Positions 50,939 through 60,212 of a stretch of 64,000 nt of DNA are shown here, one piece after another (the first letter of the stretch is position 1; each line of letters opens with the position of its first letter). Below the pieces are notes generated by a model. That model saw only the letters and a program-made list of their open reading frames with translations, was not told the DNA's origin and did not search any database. The stretch spans positions 1 through 64,000 of the forward strand of contig JAUHJS010000010.1 of the NCBI GenBank assembly GCA_030412945.1, in the 5' to 3' direction. The position numbers were made by a program, and so were the translations under genes. The stretch is from Shiella aurantiaca (GTDB lineage: Bacteria > Bacteroidota > Bacteroidia > Cytophagales > Cyclobacteriaceae).

Positions 50939-51670
50939 ATGCAAAACATGAGTTTTAAAAAATCTATCTTTTTTTCGCTTCTCTCTTTTCTTTTTTTATT
51001 AGTGGCTCACAGCCAGTCTTTTAGTAATTCACTTCAGTTGGCCGATTCTTTGTTCGCCCAGAGGAAGTACTCCAAAGCCTTGGATGCGTATCAATCGCTG
51101 TACCAAGAAGGGCGCTTTACCCAAGCCATGTTGTTGAAGATGGCCTACCTGCACGAGCGACTCAATGAAACCGAAGAGGCCTTGTATTACCTGAGTGTAT
51201 ATCAGGCTCATCATTACGATGAAAGGGTGCAACAGAAAGTGGAGAAGCTTGCCGAGGCAAACAAACTGAGTGGCTACGAGGTGACAGACGAACACCTCTT
51301 GTTTGTGCGCATTCTCGAAAATAAAATCCGTATTGAAATTCTACTTGTGTTAATGGGTATTCTTCTGGCGGTGAGCCTTGTTTGGTCGGTGCGTAAAGGC
51401 CGATTGGCGGGGGCTACCGCCTCTGTGGTAATGGTGCTTTGGCTTTCGGCAGTGATTGTTTTCCATGAAAAGGTAGTGCCTACGCAGGAAGCCATAGTGG
51501 AAGCGCCCCAAGCGGCCTTAATGAAAGGACCCTCCGCTGCGGCTGGTTTATCCCGTCTCTTAGAGGCCGGGCATAAGCTCAATGTAAAATCGCTGGGGCC
51601 CGCCTGGGCAGAGGTGCAATGGAATGGAGAAGCAGTATTCATCAAAACACAGTACCTAAGGCTGCTCTAA
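50939..51670 (+). CDS. TPR and SH3-like domain membrane protein
   Basis: About 243 residues: a signal or membrane segment (IFFSLLSFLFLLVAHSQS), two TPR-like helical pairs (SLQLADSLFAQRKYSKALDAYQSLYQEG near 30-56 and LKMAYLHERLNETEEALYYLS), then two membrane helices (ILLVLMGILLAVSLVWSV and SVVMVLWLSAVIVF), and finally a bacterial SH3-like domain (LNVKSLGPAWAEVQWNGEAVFIKTQYLRLL). This is the membrane-anchored BatE-like layout. Starts at 50939 or 50948 both fit. Alone here, divergent from the tRNA gene. Confidence 0.65.
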   Translation: MQNMSFKKSIFFSLLSFLFLLVAHSQSFSNSLQLADSLFAQRKYSKALDAYQSLYQEGRFTQAMLLKMAYLHERLNETEEALYYLSVYQAHHYDERVQQKVEKLAEANKLSGYEVTDEHLLFVRILENKIRIEILLVLMGILLAVSLVWSVRKGRLAGATASVVMVLWLSAVIVFHEKVVPTQEAIVEAPQAALMKGPSAAAGLSRLLEAGHKLNVKSLGPAWAEVQWNGEAVFIKTQYLRLL

Positions 51671-51754
51671 GCCACCTATCTCTTTTTTTGGCAGGCAGTA
51701 ATATTTTCTAAAAAGGCTCAGACTAAAACCGTATTTTTCGAAAAAAATGCCCCA

Positions 51755-52915
51755 ATGGATATTTCTGAGATTTTGAACAACTATGGCGAAGAGCGTGAAA
51801 TGTATTTTAATGCAGCGGCTCCTCCCATCGTACAGGCCTCCAATTATATTTTCAAAACAGTAGATGAAATGCGCGAAAGCCTTGCGCATGAAGATGAAAC
51901 CTTCTTCTACACTCGTGGAAATAATCCTACTACCCTTATTCTTCAAAAGAAGATGGCGGCCTTAGAGCACACCGAGGATGCTCTCATATTTGCCAGCGGC
52001 AGTGCGGCCATTGGTGCGGCCGTGATGGCCAATTTGCAAGCGGGCGACCATGTGGTGTGCGTGCGCAAACCCTACAGCTGGACTACCAAGCTACTGCAAA
52101 ATATCCTTTCACGCTATGGGGTAACCCACACCTTTGTGGAAGGCGATGAAGTGGCCAATTTTGAAAAGGCTATTCAGGCCAATACCAAAATCATTTATCT
52201 GGAAAGTCCCAACTCGTGGACTTTTGAAATGCAAGATTTGGAAGCAGTATTGAAAATTGCCAAGTCGATAGGAATCCTTTCCATTGTGGACAATAGCTAT
52301 GCTTCACCCCTAAATATGACCCCAGCCGATTGGGGAGCCGATATTATCGTACACTCAGGCACCAAATACCTCAGCGGCCATAGCGATACGGTGGCGGGCG
52401 TATTGTGCGCTAGTGCCGCCATGTGCAAAAAAATATTTAAGTCGGAGTTTATGACACTCGGGGGAATTATCTCTCCCTTCAATGCATGGCTACTTATCCG
52501 CGGTTTGCGAACCTTGTCTATCCGTATGGAAAAAGTGGCGCAAACCACTCCTCAGGTGGTTGATTTTCTGAGTAAGCACCCTAAAGTGGCCAAAGTATAT
52601 TATCCTTTTTCTCCTTCTCATCCGCAATACGAATTGGCCAAAAAGCAGATGAAGCGTCCGGCAGGGCAGTTTACCATTGTATTGGCTACCGAGAAGCCCG
52701 AGGAGGTAGAACGCTTCTGCAACAGTCTTACGCGGTTTCTGATGGGCTGTTCATGGGGCGGCTATGAGTCTTTGATTTTCCCGGCAGCTACTTTGTACAG
52801 CTCACAAAACTATCAAACCAAAGATTTGCCCTATAATATGATTCGCTTCTATTGCGGACTGGAAGAACCTCAGGAATTGATTGCCGACTTACAGCAGGCG
52901 TTTGATAAGATTTGA
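51755..52915 (+). CDS. PLP-dependent Cys/Met-metabolism gamma-family enzyme
   Basis: A 386-residue protein of the cystathionine gamma-synthase / methionine gamma-lyase family. Seen are YTRGNNPTTLILQKKMAALE (about 54-73, a variant of YSR..NPT), the SGSAAI (about 83) phosphate-binding turn, the DNSYASP (about 180) segment and the Schiff-base Lys in VHSGTKYLSGHSD near 201-213. The enzyme may act in cystathionine or homocysteine chemistry. Reaction specificity cannot be resolved. No partner gene of methionine synthesis is adjacent. Confidence 0.85.
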   Translation: MDISEILNNYGEEREMYFNAAAPPIVQASNYIFKTVDEMRESLAHEDETFFYTRGNNPTTLILQKKMAALEHTEDALIFASGSAAIGAAVMANLQAGDHVVCVRKPYSWTTKLLQNILSRYGVTHTFVEGDEVANFEKAIQANTKIIYLESPNSWTFEMQDLEAVLKIAKSIGILSIVDNSYASPLNMTPADWGADIIVHSGTKYLSGHSDTVAGVLCASAAMCKKIFKSEFMTLGGIISPFNAWLLIRGLRTLSIRMEKVAQTTPQVVDFLSKHPKVAKVYYPFSPSHPQYELAKKQMKRPAGQFTIVLATEKPEEVERFCNSLTRFLMGCSWGGYESLIFPAATLYSSQNYQTKDLPYNMIRFYCGLEEPQELIADLQQAFDKI

Positions 52916-53065
52916 GCACTTGTTTTCTTTTTTGAGAGAAGCTATCTTTGATTTTTCTTAGCAAACGCCTCTGAAAACCACATCTTCAACTGTATTCGTT
53001 TCGATGCCTGGAAGGGTAAAATAAAGATTCCGGAATAGAATTTTTATTTGCCTTATTCAAACATC

Positions 53066-53578
53066 ATGTTATCAATCGAAACTACACGTTTACGGCTGCT
53101 AGCCTTGCAGTCGAACCATCTTATATTGCTTAAAAATGGCCGAAGTATACTTGAGCGCCATTTAGGCCTTCGAGAATCTTCATGGGATATGGAGCCTGAA
53201 TTTGTACAAGCCTTTGAAGAAGTGCTGGATATGCTCATTGAGCGTACAGCTTCACATCCATTGAATTACGGTTTGTACACCAATTGGGAGATAGTGCTGG
53301 CTTCCAAGAACATGAGTATTGGTGGGGTCGGCTTATTTACCGAGGCTGGTCAAACCATGCTTGGATATTCTCTTGATAAGAAGTACCATGGAAAGGGTTA
53401 TGCCACTGAGGCGGTGATGGGAATTTGCCGATGGGTATTAAATGAATATCCTAATATTATGGAAATAAGTGCCGAAACCAATTCTGGTAACATACCTTCG
53501 GAGCGCGTGCTGGTAAAAAGTGGGTTTACCTTTGAGGGAGATTCGCTGGAAGGGAAAAAATGGGTACTACGCAGATGA
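53066..53578 (+). CDS. GNAT family N-acetyltransferase (RimJ/RimL-like)
   Basis: 170 residues from ATG 53066, giving the classical start ETTRLRLLAL. The acetyl-CoA loop is YHGKGYATEA near 115-124, followed by ISAETNSGNIPSERVLVKSGFTFEG (about 135-158), as in acetyltransferases of the Acetyltransf_3 group. The substrate is unknown; it could be a ribosomal protein, peptide or small molecule. An upstream in-frame start adds six residues without support. Confidence 0.82.
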   Translation: MLSIETTRLRLLALQSNHLILLKNGRSILERHLGLRESSWDMEPEFVQAFEEVLDMLIERTASHPLNYGLYTNWEIVLASKNMSIGGVGLFTEAGQTMLGYSLDKKYHGKGYATEAVMGICRWVLNEYPNIMEISAETNSGNIPSERVLVKSGFTFEGDSLEGKKWVLRR

Positions 53579-53582
53579 TATC

Positions 53583-53610
53583 ACAGGGGAGTTTTGCTCC
53601 CCTGTTTTTT
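53583..53610 (+). terminator. Rho-independent terminator after the GNAT gene
   Basis: ACAGGGGAG / CTCCCCTGT around TTTTG and a T-run. The last T's overlap the stop codon of the convergent T9SS-type gene ending at 53609. Confidence 0.8.
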
Positions 53611-56182
53611 AATACAACACACTCAGCGGGCTCCTAAAAGTGAAATTAGTATAGCGGATGGTATAATAATACACGCCAGAGGCAAGGCCCGCACCATTCC
53701 ACACAAAGTCGCGGCTTTGAGAATAAAATACCTGTTGGCCCCATCGGTTCACTATTTCCACATCCACAAACTCGTTGGCACAGTTGTCAATAGGTAAATC
53801 AGGTAAAGTAAAGCTTGGGTTGAATATATCACCATTTGGCGTAAAGGCATTGGGCGGGAGATAGTCTGGGATTAAATCCTCATTTTCGATACCTATATAA
53901 AACACCGTTTCATTGGCTGCATTGATTTTACAAGCATTTTTATCTACACTTTGCATCCTGAATTCAAATACATTCGGACTAAAGCCCGGCCCCAAAAGGC
54001 TGCAAGCTGTGTTCCAATTTAATGTTCCTATTGCTTCACCTTTTCCATCGTTTACCTCCCAAATAAAAGCAGGGTTGGTATCAAAAGGACTGAATTGTAA
54101 GTAAACGGAATCTTCAGGGGCATCCTGGGCCAATATTTCCACTAGAGTAGAGGCGCCCGCCTCTAGCCATAAAGTATCTCCTTCGTTAAGTTGTTCTATA
54201 GAGATTTGTGGAGCTTCGTTTTCCATGGGAATTATGTCTAAGAAAACCTGTACCGTATCACCCACGGAAGCGATGCATGCATTAGCATCGCTCACGATAA
54301 AAATCAAATCCAGTGTACTGAGGTCGGGGTGGGTATCGCTGCAAGGTACCGTCCAGTTGATAGGGCCGTTTACTTGTCCCACGCCATTTCGAGTAGGGAA
54401 ATTAAATCCAATAGTCATCAAATCAATTGATCCGCTTGAAGCCGACAGCGTAAGTGGGTCTTCGGTATTTAAATCGCTTCCTCTAATGTTCCATACTACT
54501 TCTTGCCCTTGCCTTACGGTAATGCGTTGTTCATCGGCAAAAGGCAGGTTGACAAACTGAGGCGGCACATTGGGTTCAATGAGCGTCTGCAAAGTAATCG
54601 ATAGGGTATCGGTAAGACTGGTGAGGCAGTCGTTTTTATCGCGAAGCACGTAGCGAAAAGTATAATTTTCAACGGATTCATAAATGGGCTTTTCACAGTT
54701 GAATGTCCAGCGGAAAGAGCCATTCCACTCCCCATTAGTTTTACTGGTAAAGCTCAGAGCGGCATCTAGGTCGGCAGGTCGCAGGGTATCGGGTATCCAG
54801 GCTACTTCCAGTTCATCCCCATCAAAATCAATCCCTTTGATGGGTACTGTAAGGGTTTGTCCGGGTGTAGCTTCTAGAGTAAACTGATTGTCAGGCTCTT
54901 CGAAAAAAGGGTTTTGCTGGGCAAAGTCCTTATAATATACTTCCAAATGCAGGGTATCGAGTAAGGGGAAACTACAAGCATCGTCTAAGGCGAGTAAATC
55001 AATGATATAGGGTGCGTCTGTAAAATCTGGACATACCGGAAAACAAAGACTGATTTCCAATGCCGAATTGTCGGCCGTAAGGGTAGCAACTGTATCGGGC
55101 ACCAATCCTTCGGGGATGCTACTGAAGTTGACAGGGCGCATCAGTAGGCGGACGTTTTCGGGCATATCGAGGTCAGTTACCCGAATGTCAAGGCAGCGTT
55201 CATCATTATTTTTGTCAAACTCCACCACCACATTTCCCGATTGCACAGGGCCAGCGCCTTTGCGCATAGTGATTTGCGGAGCAGCTCCCGGACTACAAAA
55301 ATCGGCCACCAAAATCTGATAATCCCTGCGTACTTCCCCGATTTTTACGCCATTTCTAAATTCTTCAATATTGACAGCAAACACAAAAAGCCCTCTCAGG
55401 CTGGGTTTTACAGTCAAAAAGCCGTCTCGACTAATAGCTAGGTTAGGTGCACCCGGTATCATATTGGAGCCTGATATACCTGGGATGAAATCTACCGGAG
55501 GATATGGAGCAGGCCGGATTTGTGGGGGTGTTGGCTCACTTGTATGTGTACCAAGAGGTGTGGCTAGGCTATATACCAAGGAATCACCATCGGGGTCGCT
55601 GCCCGAAAAGTCGAAGTAAAACATTTGGTTGCGGCAGGCATAGTCGCTGATAGGAGGAAAGAGGCTGGGAGAAGAGTTAATAAACGATTGCCCATTTCTT
55701 ACCACAGCCGGAAATTCCATATAAAAAGTTTGTCCGGTCGATTCAGGGGTTTCTATATTCTGTATGGTATTGTTGCGGCAGCAGCGTTCCCACGACACAT
55801 AATAGCCATCGGGGTCGTTATAAATGGATTCGCTTAGGGTGATTTCGCTCTCGTATACCAGCTTGTAGGTTTTGATGGTATTGTCATCGCAGGTTGGATT
55901 TGAGTAAGGGACTGTGGAAAGCGAAGTGCGCACTAAATTCACTATGGCCAATAACTCATGGGTACGTTTGCTGAAAATATGTACTTCTGTGTTAAATTCT
56001 TGATTAATAATGTTATCAGTATTCCCTCCGAAGGCATCAAAATATTGGTTTTGCCTGAGCAAATATCTAATTCCCTCAATGTGAATAAGTTCAAACTCTC
56101 CGCCCACAAGGTGGGTGGCTTGGGAAGAAAAGGAAAACCCTAGACCTAATAGAACGAGCAAAAGAATCTTTTTTGGTAACAT
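53609..56182 (-). CDS. Large secreted protein with C-terminal gliding-motility/T9SS type B sorting domain
   Basis: About 857 residues from the internal ATG (LPKKILLLVLLGLGFSFSSQA is the signal peptide). The N-terminal THLVGGEFELIHIEG..YLLRQNQYFD element is typical of a Bacteroidota surface family. Several beta-sandwich regions follow (PDGDSLVYSLATP, FDGDELEVAWIPD, DLNTEDPLTLSAS). The last ~90 residues (PPNAFTPNGDIFNPSF, VEIVNRWGQQVFYS, WNGAGLASGVYYYTIRY) are the gliding-motility C-terminal domain, a sorting signal for the type IX secretion system. It should be exported across the outer membrane and may be an adhesin or repeat-rich surface protein. A GTG six codons upstream is not preferred. 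Confidence 0.85.
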   Translation of the reverse strand: MLPKKILLLVLLGLGFSFSSQATHLVGGEFELIHIEGIRYLLRQNQYFDAFGGNTDNIINQEFNTEVHIFSKRTHELLAIVNLVRTSLSTVPYSNPTCDDNTIKTYKLVYESEITLSESIYNDPDGYYVSWERCCRNNTIQNIETPESTGQTFYMEFPAVVRNGQSFINSSPSLFPPISDYACRNQMFYFDFSGSDPDGDSLVYSLATPLGTHTSEPTPPQIRPAPYPPVDFIPGISGSNMIPGAPNLAISRDGFLTVKPSLRGLFVFAVNIEEFRNGVKIGEVRRDYQILVADFCSPGAAPQITMRKGAGPVQSGNVVVEFDKNNDERCLDIRVTDLDMPENVRLLMRPVNFSSIPEGLVPDTVATLTADNSALEISLCFPVCPDFTDAPYIIDLLALDDACSFPLLDTLHLEVYYKDFAQQNPFFEEPDNQFTLEATPGQTLTVPIKGIDFDGDELEVAWIPDTLRPADLDAALSFTSKTNGEWNGSFRWTFNCEKPIYESVENYTFRYVLRDKNDCLTSLTDTLSITLQTLIEPNVPPQFVNLPFADEQRITVRQGQEVVWNIRGSDLNTEDPLTLSASSGSIDLMTIGFNFPTRNGVGQVNGPINWTVPCSDTHPDLSTLDLIFIVSDANACIASVGDTVQVFLDIIPMENEAPQISIEQLNEGDTLWLEAGASTLVEILAQDAPEDSVYLQFSPFDTNPAFIWEVNDGKGEAIGTLNWNTACSLLGPGFSPNVFEFRMQSVDKNACKINAANETVFYIGIENEDLIPDYLPPNAFTPNGDIFNPSFTLPDLPIDNCANEFVDVEIVNRWGQQVFYSQSRDFVWNGAGLASGVYYYTIRYTNFTFRSPLSVLY

Positions 56183-56216
56183 AGCTGAAACAGACTGCAC
56201 TTCTAATATACTGTAT

Positions 56217-56224
56217 TAACTTTG
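56217..56224 (+). promoter_or_regulatory. -7 promoter element of rlmD
   Basis: TAACTTTG matches TAnnTTTG, ending 11 bp upstream of the ATG at 56236, so the leader would be very short. No -33 TTTG was found at good spacing. Confidence 0.5.
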
Positions 56225-56235
56225 CAACACAACGT

Positions 56236-57642
56236 ATGAGAAAGCCAAAAGAAACAATAATAATACAAAATCTGACGGTCGAGAAGATGGCCGCTGAAGG
56301 AAAATGTATCGCGCGCCATGAAGGGAAAGTCGTTTTTATTGAAGGGGTTGCGCCCGGTGATGTGGTAGATGTGCAGGTAAAGCGTAAGAAAAATAGTTTC
56401 ATAGAGGCTTCGCCCATCATTTTCCATGAATATTCTAAGCTACGAAAAGAACCCATATGCTCTCACTTTGGCGTATGTGGAGGCTGTAAGTGGCAGCACA
56501 TTGGGTACGATGCCCAATTGGACATGAAGCAGCAGCAGGTGGTAGATGCCTTGGAGCGGATTGCCAAAGTGGTCATTCCTGAGATTCAGCCTATTGTGGG
56601 TTCTGAGCAAACCAGCTATTACCGTAATAAATTGGAGTTTTCCTTTTCTGATAGCCGCTGGCTTACTGATGCGGAGATAAAATCAGGTGATACGTTTGAT
56701 CGCGATGCCTTGGGTTTCCATATCCCGGGCAAATTTGATAAGATTTTGGATGTAGATCATTGCTATCTCCAGCCCGAACCATCTAATAGCCTACGTGATA
56801 CAGTAAAAGCCTATGCAAAAGCCAAAAGGCTTACCTTTTTCAATCCACGCGAGCAGGTAGGCAATATGCGTAACCTGATTGTGCGCACGGCCAATACCGG
56901 ACAGGTGATGGTGATTGTACAATTTGGGGAGACGCCTTTAGAGGCAATCGAAGGGGTGATGGAGCATATCAAAACCAAATTTCCTGAAATTACTTCGCTC
57001 AATTATATCATCAATACCAAGCGCAACGAAACCTTCCACGATTTGGAGGTGGTGTGCTATTATGGTCAGCCCTTTATTGTGGAGCAAATGGAAGGCCTTC
57101 AGTTCCGCGTAGGACCCAAGTCGTTCTATCAAACCAATTCGGCTCAAGCCTATGAATTGTATGCCATCACGCGTACCTTGGCCGGACTGAGCGGAGACGA
57201 ACTGGTGTACGATTTGTATACCGGAACGGGCACGATTGCCAATTTCGTGGCCAAGAAAGCGAAGAAAGTGATAGGAGTGGAGTTTGTTCCCGAGGCGATT
57301 GTAGATGCCAAGCTGAATAGCCAGATAAATGGTATTGATAATACCGATTTCTATGCCGGAGATATGAAAGCCGTTCTTTCTGATGACTTTGTGAAAACTC
57401 ACGGCCGACCCGATGTAATCATCACCGATCCTCCCAGGGCAGGTATGCATGAGGATGTGATTCAGGTGATTATGCGCTGCGAGCCCGAAAAGATTGTGTA
57501 CGTAAGTTGCAATCCGGCCACACAAGCCCGCGATATCGCCCTGATGGATGAAAAATACGAAGTGAAATATATACAACCCGTGGATATGTTTCCGCATACC
57601 CACCATGTAGAAAATGTGATATTATTAGTCCGTAAGCCATGA
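56236..57642 (+). CDS. rlmD: 23S rRNA (uracil-C5)-methyltransferase RlmD family
   Basis: The 468-residue enzyme has an N-terminal TRAM domain (IIQNLTVEKMAAEGKCIARHEGKVVFIEGVAPGDVVDV, about 8-45), the iron-sulphur Cys cluster CSHFGVCGGCKWQH near 74-87, then a SAM domain with LVYDLYTGTGTIANF (about 320-334) and the catalytic Cys in VYVSCNPATQARD near 420-432. It methylates U1939 or a similar uridine in 23S rRNA (RlmD/RumA family). Exact position not verified. It overlaps the next gene by 4 bp (ATGA). Confidence 0.88.
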   Translation: MRKPKETIIIQNLTVEKMAAEGKCIARHEGKVVFIEGVAPGDVVDVQVKRKKNSFIEASPIIFHEYSKLRKEPICSHFGVCGGCKWQHIGYDAQLDMKQQQVVDALERIAKVVIPEIQPIVGSEQTSYYRNKLEFSFSDSRWLTDAEIKSGDTFDRDALGFHIPGKFDKILDVDHCYLQPEPSNSLRDTVKAYAKAKRLTFFNPREQVGNMRNLIVRTANTGQVMVIVQFGETPLEAIEGVMEHIKTKFPEITSLNYIINTKRNETFHDLEVVCYYGQPFIVEQMEGLQFRVGPKSFYQTNSAQAYELYAITRTLAGLSGDELVYDLYTGTGTIANFVAKKAKKVIGVEFVPEAIVDAKLNSQINGIDNTDFYAGDMKAVLSDDFVKTHGRPDVIITDPPRAGMHEDVIQVIMRCEPEKIVYVSCNPATQARDIALMDEKYEVKYIQPVDMFPHTHHVENVILLVRKP

Positions 57643-57998
57643 ATAATGATCCCGAACTAAGTGGTAAATACCTGGGTACCATCACCAGCGATTTTATAAA
57701 AATATCAGACACCCTGAAAGAGGCTTCTTTTGTGCTGCGCGACAGGGGCTTTGAGTTTCCGGTGTTTGCTATCTCCAAAGTACAGATTCCGATTGGACAA
57801 ATGTTGCTTGGTAGAAAAGAGTTGGATTTGGAGTGGTTTTATTATGCCTCTTTTTTAGATGAGTTTGTGCAACGCAAGCTGGTAGAAAAGCCGGAGGATT
57901 TTAAGGCTGCTTACAAAGATCCTGATGAATTTTGCTGCTTGTTTGTGGTCGATGAGCAGTTTACCAATTTTGTATTTATTCCTTACCCTGAGGATTAA
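57639..57998 (+). CDS. Conserved hypothetical protein next to rlmD
   Basis: A 119-residue soluble, acidic protein without signal or membrane segment (ELSGKYLGTITSDFIKISDTLKEASFVLRDRGFEFPVFAISK near the N-terminus; FVVDEQFTNFVFIPYPED at the end). I do not recognise a named domain. It overlaps rlmD by 4 bp and is followed by a terminator, so it is the second gene of that operon. Confidence 0.7.
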   Translation: MNNDPELSGKYLGTITSDFIKISDTLKEASFVLRDRGFEFPVFAISKVQIPIGQMLLGRKELDLEWFYYASFLDEFVQRKLVEKPEDFKAAYKDPDEFCCLFVVDEQFTNFVFIPYPED

Positions 57999-58036
57999 AA
58001 AAAACGGGCTTCTTGAAAAAGAAGCCCGTTTTTTTA
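57997..58036. terminator. Terminator shared by the rlmD operon and thiL
   Basis: ACGGGCTTCTT / AAGAAGCCCGT with a GAAA tetraloop and long A/T runs on both sides separates convergent genes ending at 57998 (+) and 58034 (-). Confidence 0.88.
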
Positions 58037-59056
58037 GAAATGTACCCAGCCTTGTGCTTTGAGTGAAACGGCATTTCCGTTTTTGGTGATGAGCACATTG
58101 CCCGACTCCTTGGCTTTCATAAAGCCTATAAAGTGGATATCGGCATGTTTCTTCACCTTTTCGTAGTCTTCTTGACTAATGGTGAAAAGCAATTCATAAT
58201 CTTCGCCACCATTCAGCACACAGGTGATAGGGTCGAGGTTGAATTCCACGGCTGTGTTATAGGCCAAAGTGTCAATCGGCAGTTTGTCTTCATAAACCTG
58301 TACCTCCGTACCCGACTGCGAGGTAAGGTGCATTAGCTCAGAAGCCAGTCCATCCGATATGTCAATCATAGAAGTAGGAACAATGCCGAGGTCGGCCAGT
58401 TCATGGATAATATCCATTCGAGCCGAAGGTTTCAGTTGACGCTTTACCAAGTAATCGTAAGCGCTTAGTTCAGGTTGTACTTCCGGATTGCTCAAGTATA
58501 CCTGTTTTTCCCTTTCCAATACCTGCAAGCCCACATAAGCAGCTCCCAAATCGCCCGTAACACACACAATATCATTTGCCTTGGCGGTATTTCGATAGCA
58601 TACTTTGTTTTTAGCCACCTCGCCCAGTGCAGTGATAGAAATAACCAAGCCTGAATGAGAAGCTGTGGTGTCACCGCCTACTAGGTCTACTTTAAAATCG
58701 GCACAGGCATAGCGAATTCCTTCATACAAGGCTTCTACTGCTTCTACCGAAAAGCGGTTGCTTAGGCCTATGCCTACGGTAATCTGTTTGGGAATACCGT
58801 TCATGGCTGCAATGTCCGATACGTTTACGGCCACTGCTTTATAGCCCAAATGCTGCAAAGGGGTAAAGGAAAGGTCAAAATGTACACCTTCCAATAGCAT
58901 ATCGGTGGTTACGAGGCTAAGCGTATCGCCATTGCCCAGTACAGCCGCATCGTCTCCTATACCGCGGGCGGTAGGGTGATAAAAGCTGGCCTGCGTATTG
59001 AGGCGATTGATTAATCCAAACTCTCCTAATTCGCTTATCTCTGTTCTTTTCTCCAT
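58034..59056 (-). CDS. thiL: Thiamine-phosphate kinase
   Basis: A 340-residue protein of the AIR-synthase-like fold: GIGDDAAVL near 32-40 (ATP binding), the TTDMLLEGVHFDL element (about 50-62), MVGGDTT-like DLVGGDTTASHSGL near 126-139, and a C-terminal half with MIDISDGLASELMHL (about 224-238) and NGGEDYELLFT near 285. It phosphorylates thiamine monophosphate to thiamine diphosphate. No other thi gene is adjacent. Confidence 0.92.
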   Translation of the reverse strand: MEKRTEISELGEFGLINRLNTQASFYHPTARGIGDDAAVLGNGDTLSLVTTDMLLEGVHFDLSFTPLQHLGYKAVAVNVSDIAAMNGIPKQITVGIGLSNRFSVEAVEALYEGIRYACADFKVDLVGGDTTASHSGLVISITALGEVAKNKVCYRNTAKANDIVCVTGDLGAAYVGLQVLEREKQVYLSNPEVQPELSAYDYLVKRQLKPSARMDIIHELADLGIVPTSMIDISDGLASELMHLTSQSGTEVQVYEDKLPIDTLAYNTAVEFNLDPITCVLNGGEDYELLFTISQEDYEKVKKHADIHFIGFMKAKESGNVLITKNGNAVSLKAQGWVHF

Positions 59057-59064
59057 TAATTGTG

Positions 59065-59072
59065 TACTTTTG
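59065..59072 (+). promoter_or_regulatory. -7 promoter element of the small lipoprotein gene
   Basis: TACTTTTG matches TAnnTTTG, 21 bp upstream of the ATG at 59094. The region is only 37 bp between thiL (minus) and this gene. Confidence 0.5.
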
Positions 59073-59093
59073 TAAGAGTAAATTTTTTAATCT

Positions 59094-59228
59094 ATGCGTA
59101 GCATTTTAGCACTTTTGTTGGTCGTACTGATTATTTTCTCTTCTTGTGGGCCTCGCCCTCAGTATAAAACGCGCGAAGGGAAAAAGAAGATGAAGCACTA
59201 TAATTCTATCCAGTATAATCGTCCGTAA
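59094..59228 (+). CDS. Small lipoprotein (44 residues)
   Basis: A short gene encodes MRSILALLLVVLIIFSSCG, a standard lipoprotein signal with the lipidated Cys at 18, followed by a basic mature tail of about 26 residues (PRPQYKTREGKKKMKHY). It has a promoter-like element upstream. Small basic lipoproteins of this shape are widespread in Bacteroidota but unnamed. The last 23 bp overlap the 3' end of the convergent epimerase gene. Confidence 0.7.
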   Translation: MRSILALLLVVLIIFSSCGPRPQYKTREGKKKMKHYNSIQYNRP

Positions 59229-59625
59229 TTTCTTGGCAAAGCTCCACCAATACGCCATTGGCGGTTTTTGGGTGGATGAAGCACACTAATTTATTATCGG
59301 CACCGCGCTTGGGTACTTCATTGAGCAGGGTAAAGCCTTCGTCTTTTAGTCGCTGCATTTCGGCCTTGATGTCGGCCACATCAAAAGCAATGTGATGAAT
59401 GCCCTCACCCTTTTTTTCAATAAACTTGGCAATAGGACTTTCCGGATTAGTGGCTTCCAATAGTTCTATTTTAGAATCGCCTACCTGAAAGAAAGAAGTG
59501 GTAACTCCTTCCGATTCCACACTTTCGCTTTTGTAAGGGGCTATCCCTAAGAGTTTTTCATATACAGCATTGGCATTTTCAATGCTTTTTACGGCTATTC
59601 CAAGGTGTTCTATTTTTCGAATCAT
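59206..59625 (-). CDS. mce: Methylmalonyl-CoA epimerase
   Basis: 139 residues from the ATG at 59625. The vicinal-oxygen-chelate fold has metal ligands H7 (KIEHLGIAV), the His in GEGIHHIAFDV (about residue 75-85) and the Glu in GVLVELCQE near the end. It converts (S)- to (R)-methylmalonyl-CoA in propionate metabolism. A longer in-frame start at 59691 adds 22 residues unlike the family and is rejected. The end overlaps the small lipoprotein gene. Confidence 0.9.
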   Translation of the reverse strand: MIRKIEHLGIAVKSIENANAVYEKLLGIAPYKSESVESEGVTTSFFQVGDSKIELLEATNPESPIAKFIEKKGEGIHHIAFDVADIKAEMQRLKDEGFTLLNEVPKRGADNKLVCFIHPKTANGVLVELCQEITDDYTG

Positions 59626-59704
59626 AGGAGTATTGGGACTAAGCCTGCAAAATTGCAGAAACTTTTCTGCTAGCGGAAAAGTTTTATGCAAAGATTTGTT
59701 GGCG

Positions 59705-59712
59705 TATCTTTG
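59705..59712 (+). promoter_or_regulatory. -7 promoter element before the 59799 gene
   Basis: TATCTTTG matches TAnnTTTG exactly, about 87 bp upstream of the ATG at 59799. No well-spaced -33 TTTG was seen. Confidence 0.45.
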
Positions 59713-59798
59713 TAAGATAATAGCGTAAGTGCTTGATAATGCATGAATTGTATTCTAGCTTAGCTAATTCAACCCTAAAATAGACTAAATAAGAAGCC

Positions 59799-60206
59799 AT
59801 GGAGCCCATTAATGATATACACGTAGAGTTGGCACGCGTCCAAAATGAGATCAAAAGTCACTTGGGTCTCGACAGCGCCAGCCTCGTATTTGAATACCAG
59901 CATTTGGAAGGAAAAGTGAAGGTAGATTTGATTACCATCAACCCACGTCATAAGCAAAGCTTTTTGTTCCACTCCGAAGTCGGCTTCGATAAATTAGATG
60001 CGCTTAAGCGCCTGCTGGAGTATGTGAAAAGCTATAAAGAGAAAGAAAGTCCTTTCACCATTCAGTGGATTGCCAAAGGAGATAAGGAGTTGCATACTTC
60101 GTATTTCAGGGCCAGAAATGCTTACGAGGCCTTAGATAAATTGTATTACGGGAGAGATATGAACACCATCACCGTATTTAGTGTAGTTTTAAATCCTGTT
60201 TCATAA
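59799..60206 (+). CDS. Conserved hypothetical protein upstream of an IscA-like gene
   Basis: A 135-residue soluble alpha/beta protein with no signal peptide (DIHVELARVQNEIKSHLGLD at the start, TIQWIAKGDKELHTSYFRARNAYEALDKLYYGRD later). I do not recognise its family. It ends 6 bp before the IscA-type gene, so the two are probably co-transcribed. Confidence 0.7.
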   Translation: MEPINDIHVELARVQNEIKSHLGLDSASLVFEYQHLEGKVKVDLITINPRHKQSFLFHSEVGFDKLDALKRLLEYVKSYKEKESPFTIQWIAKGDKELHTSYFRARNAYEALDKLYYGRDMNTITVFSVVLNPVS

Positions 60207-60212
60207 ATAACC

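Noticed and set aside
56938..57606. A 222-codon open frame antisense to rlmD
   Set aside because: It lies fully inside a well-supported gene, lacks signal or domain motifs and is a by-product of rlmD codon use.
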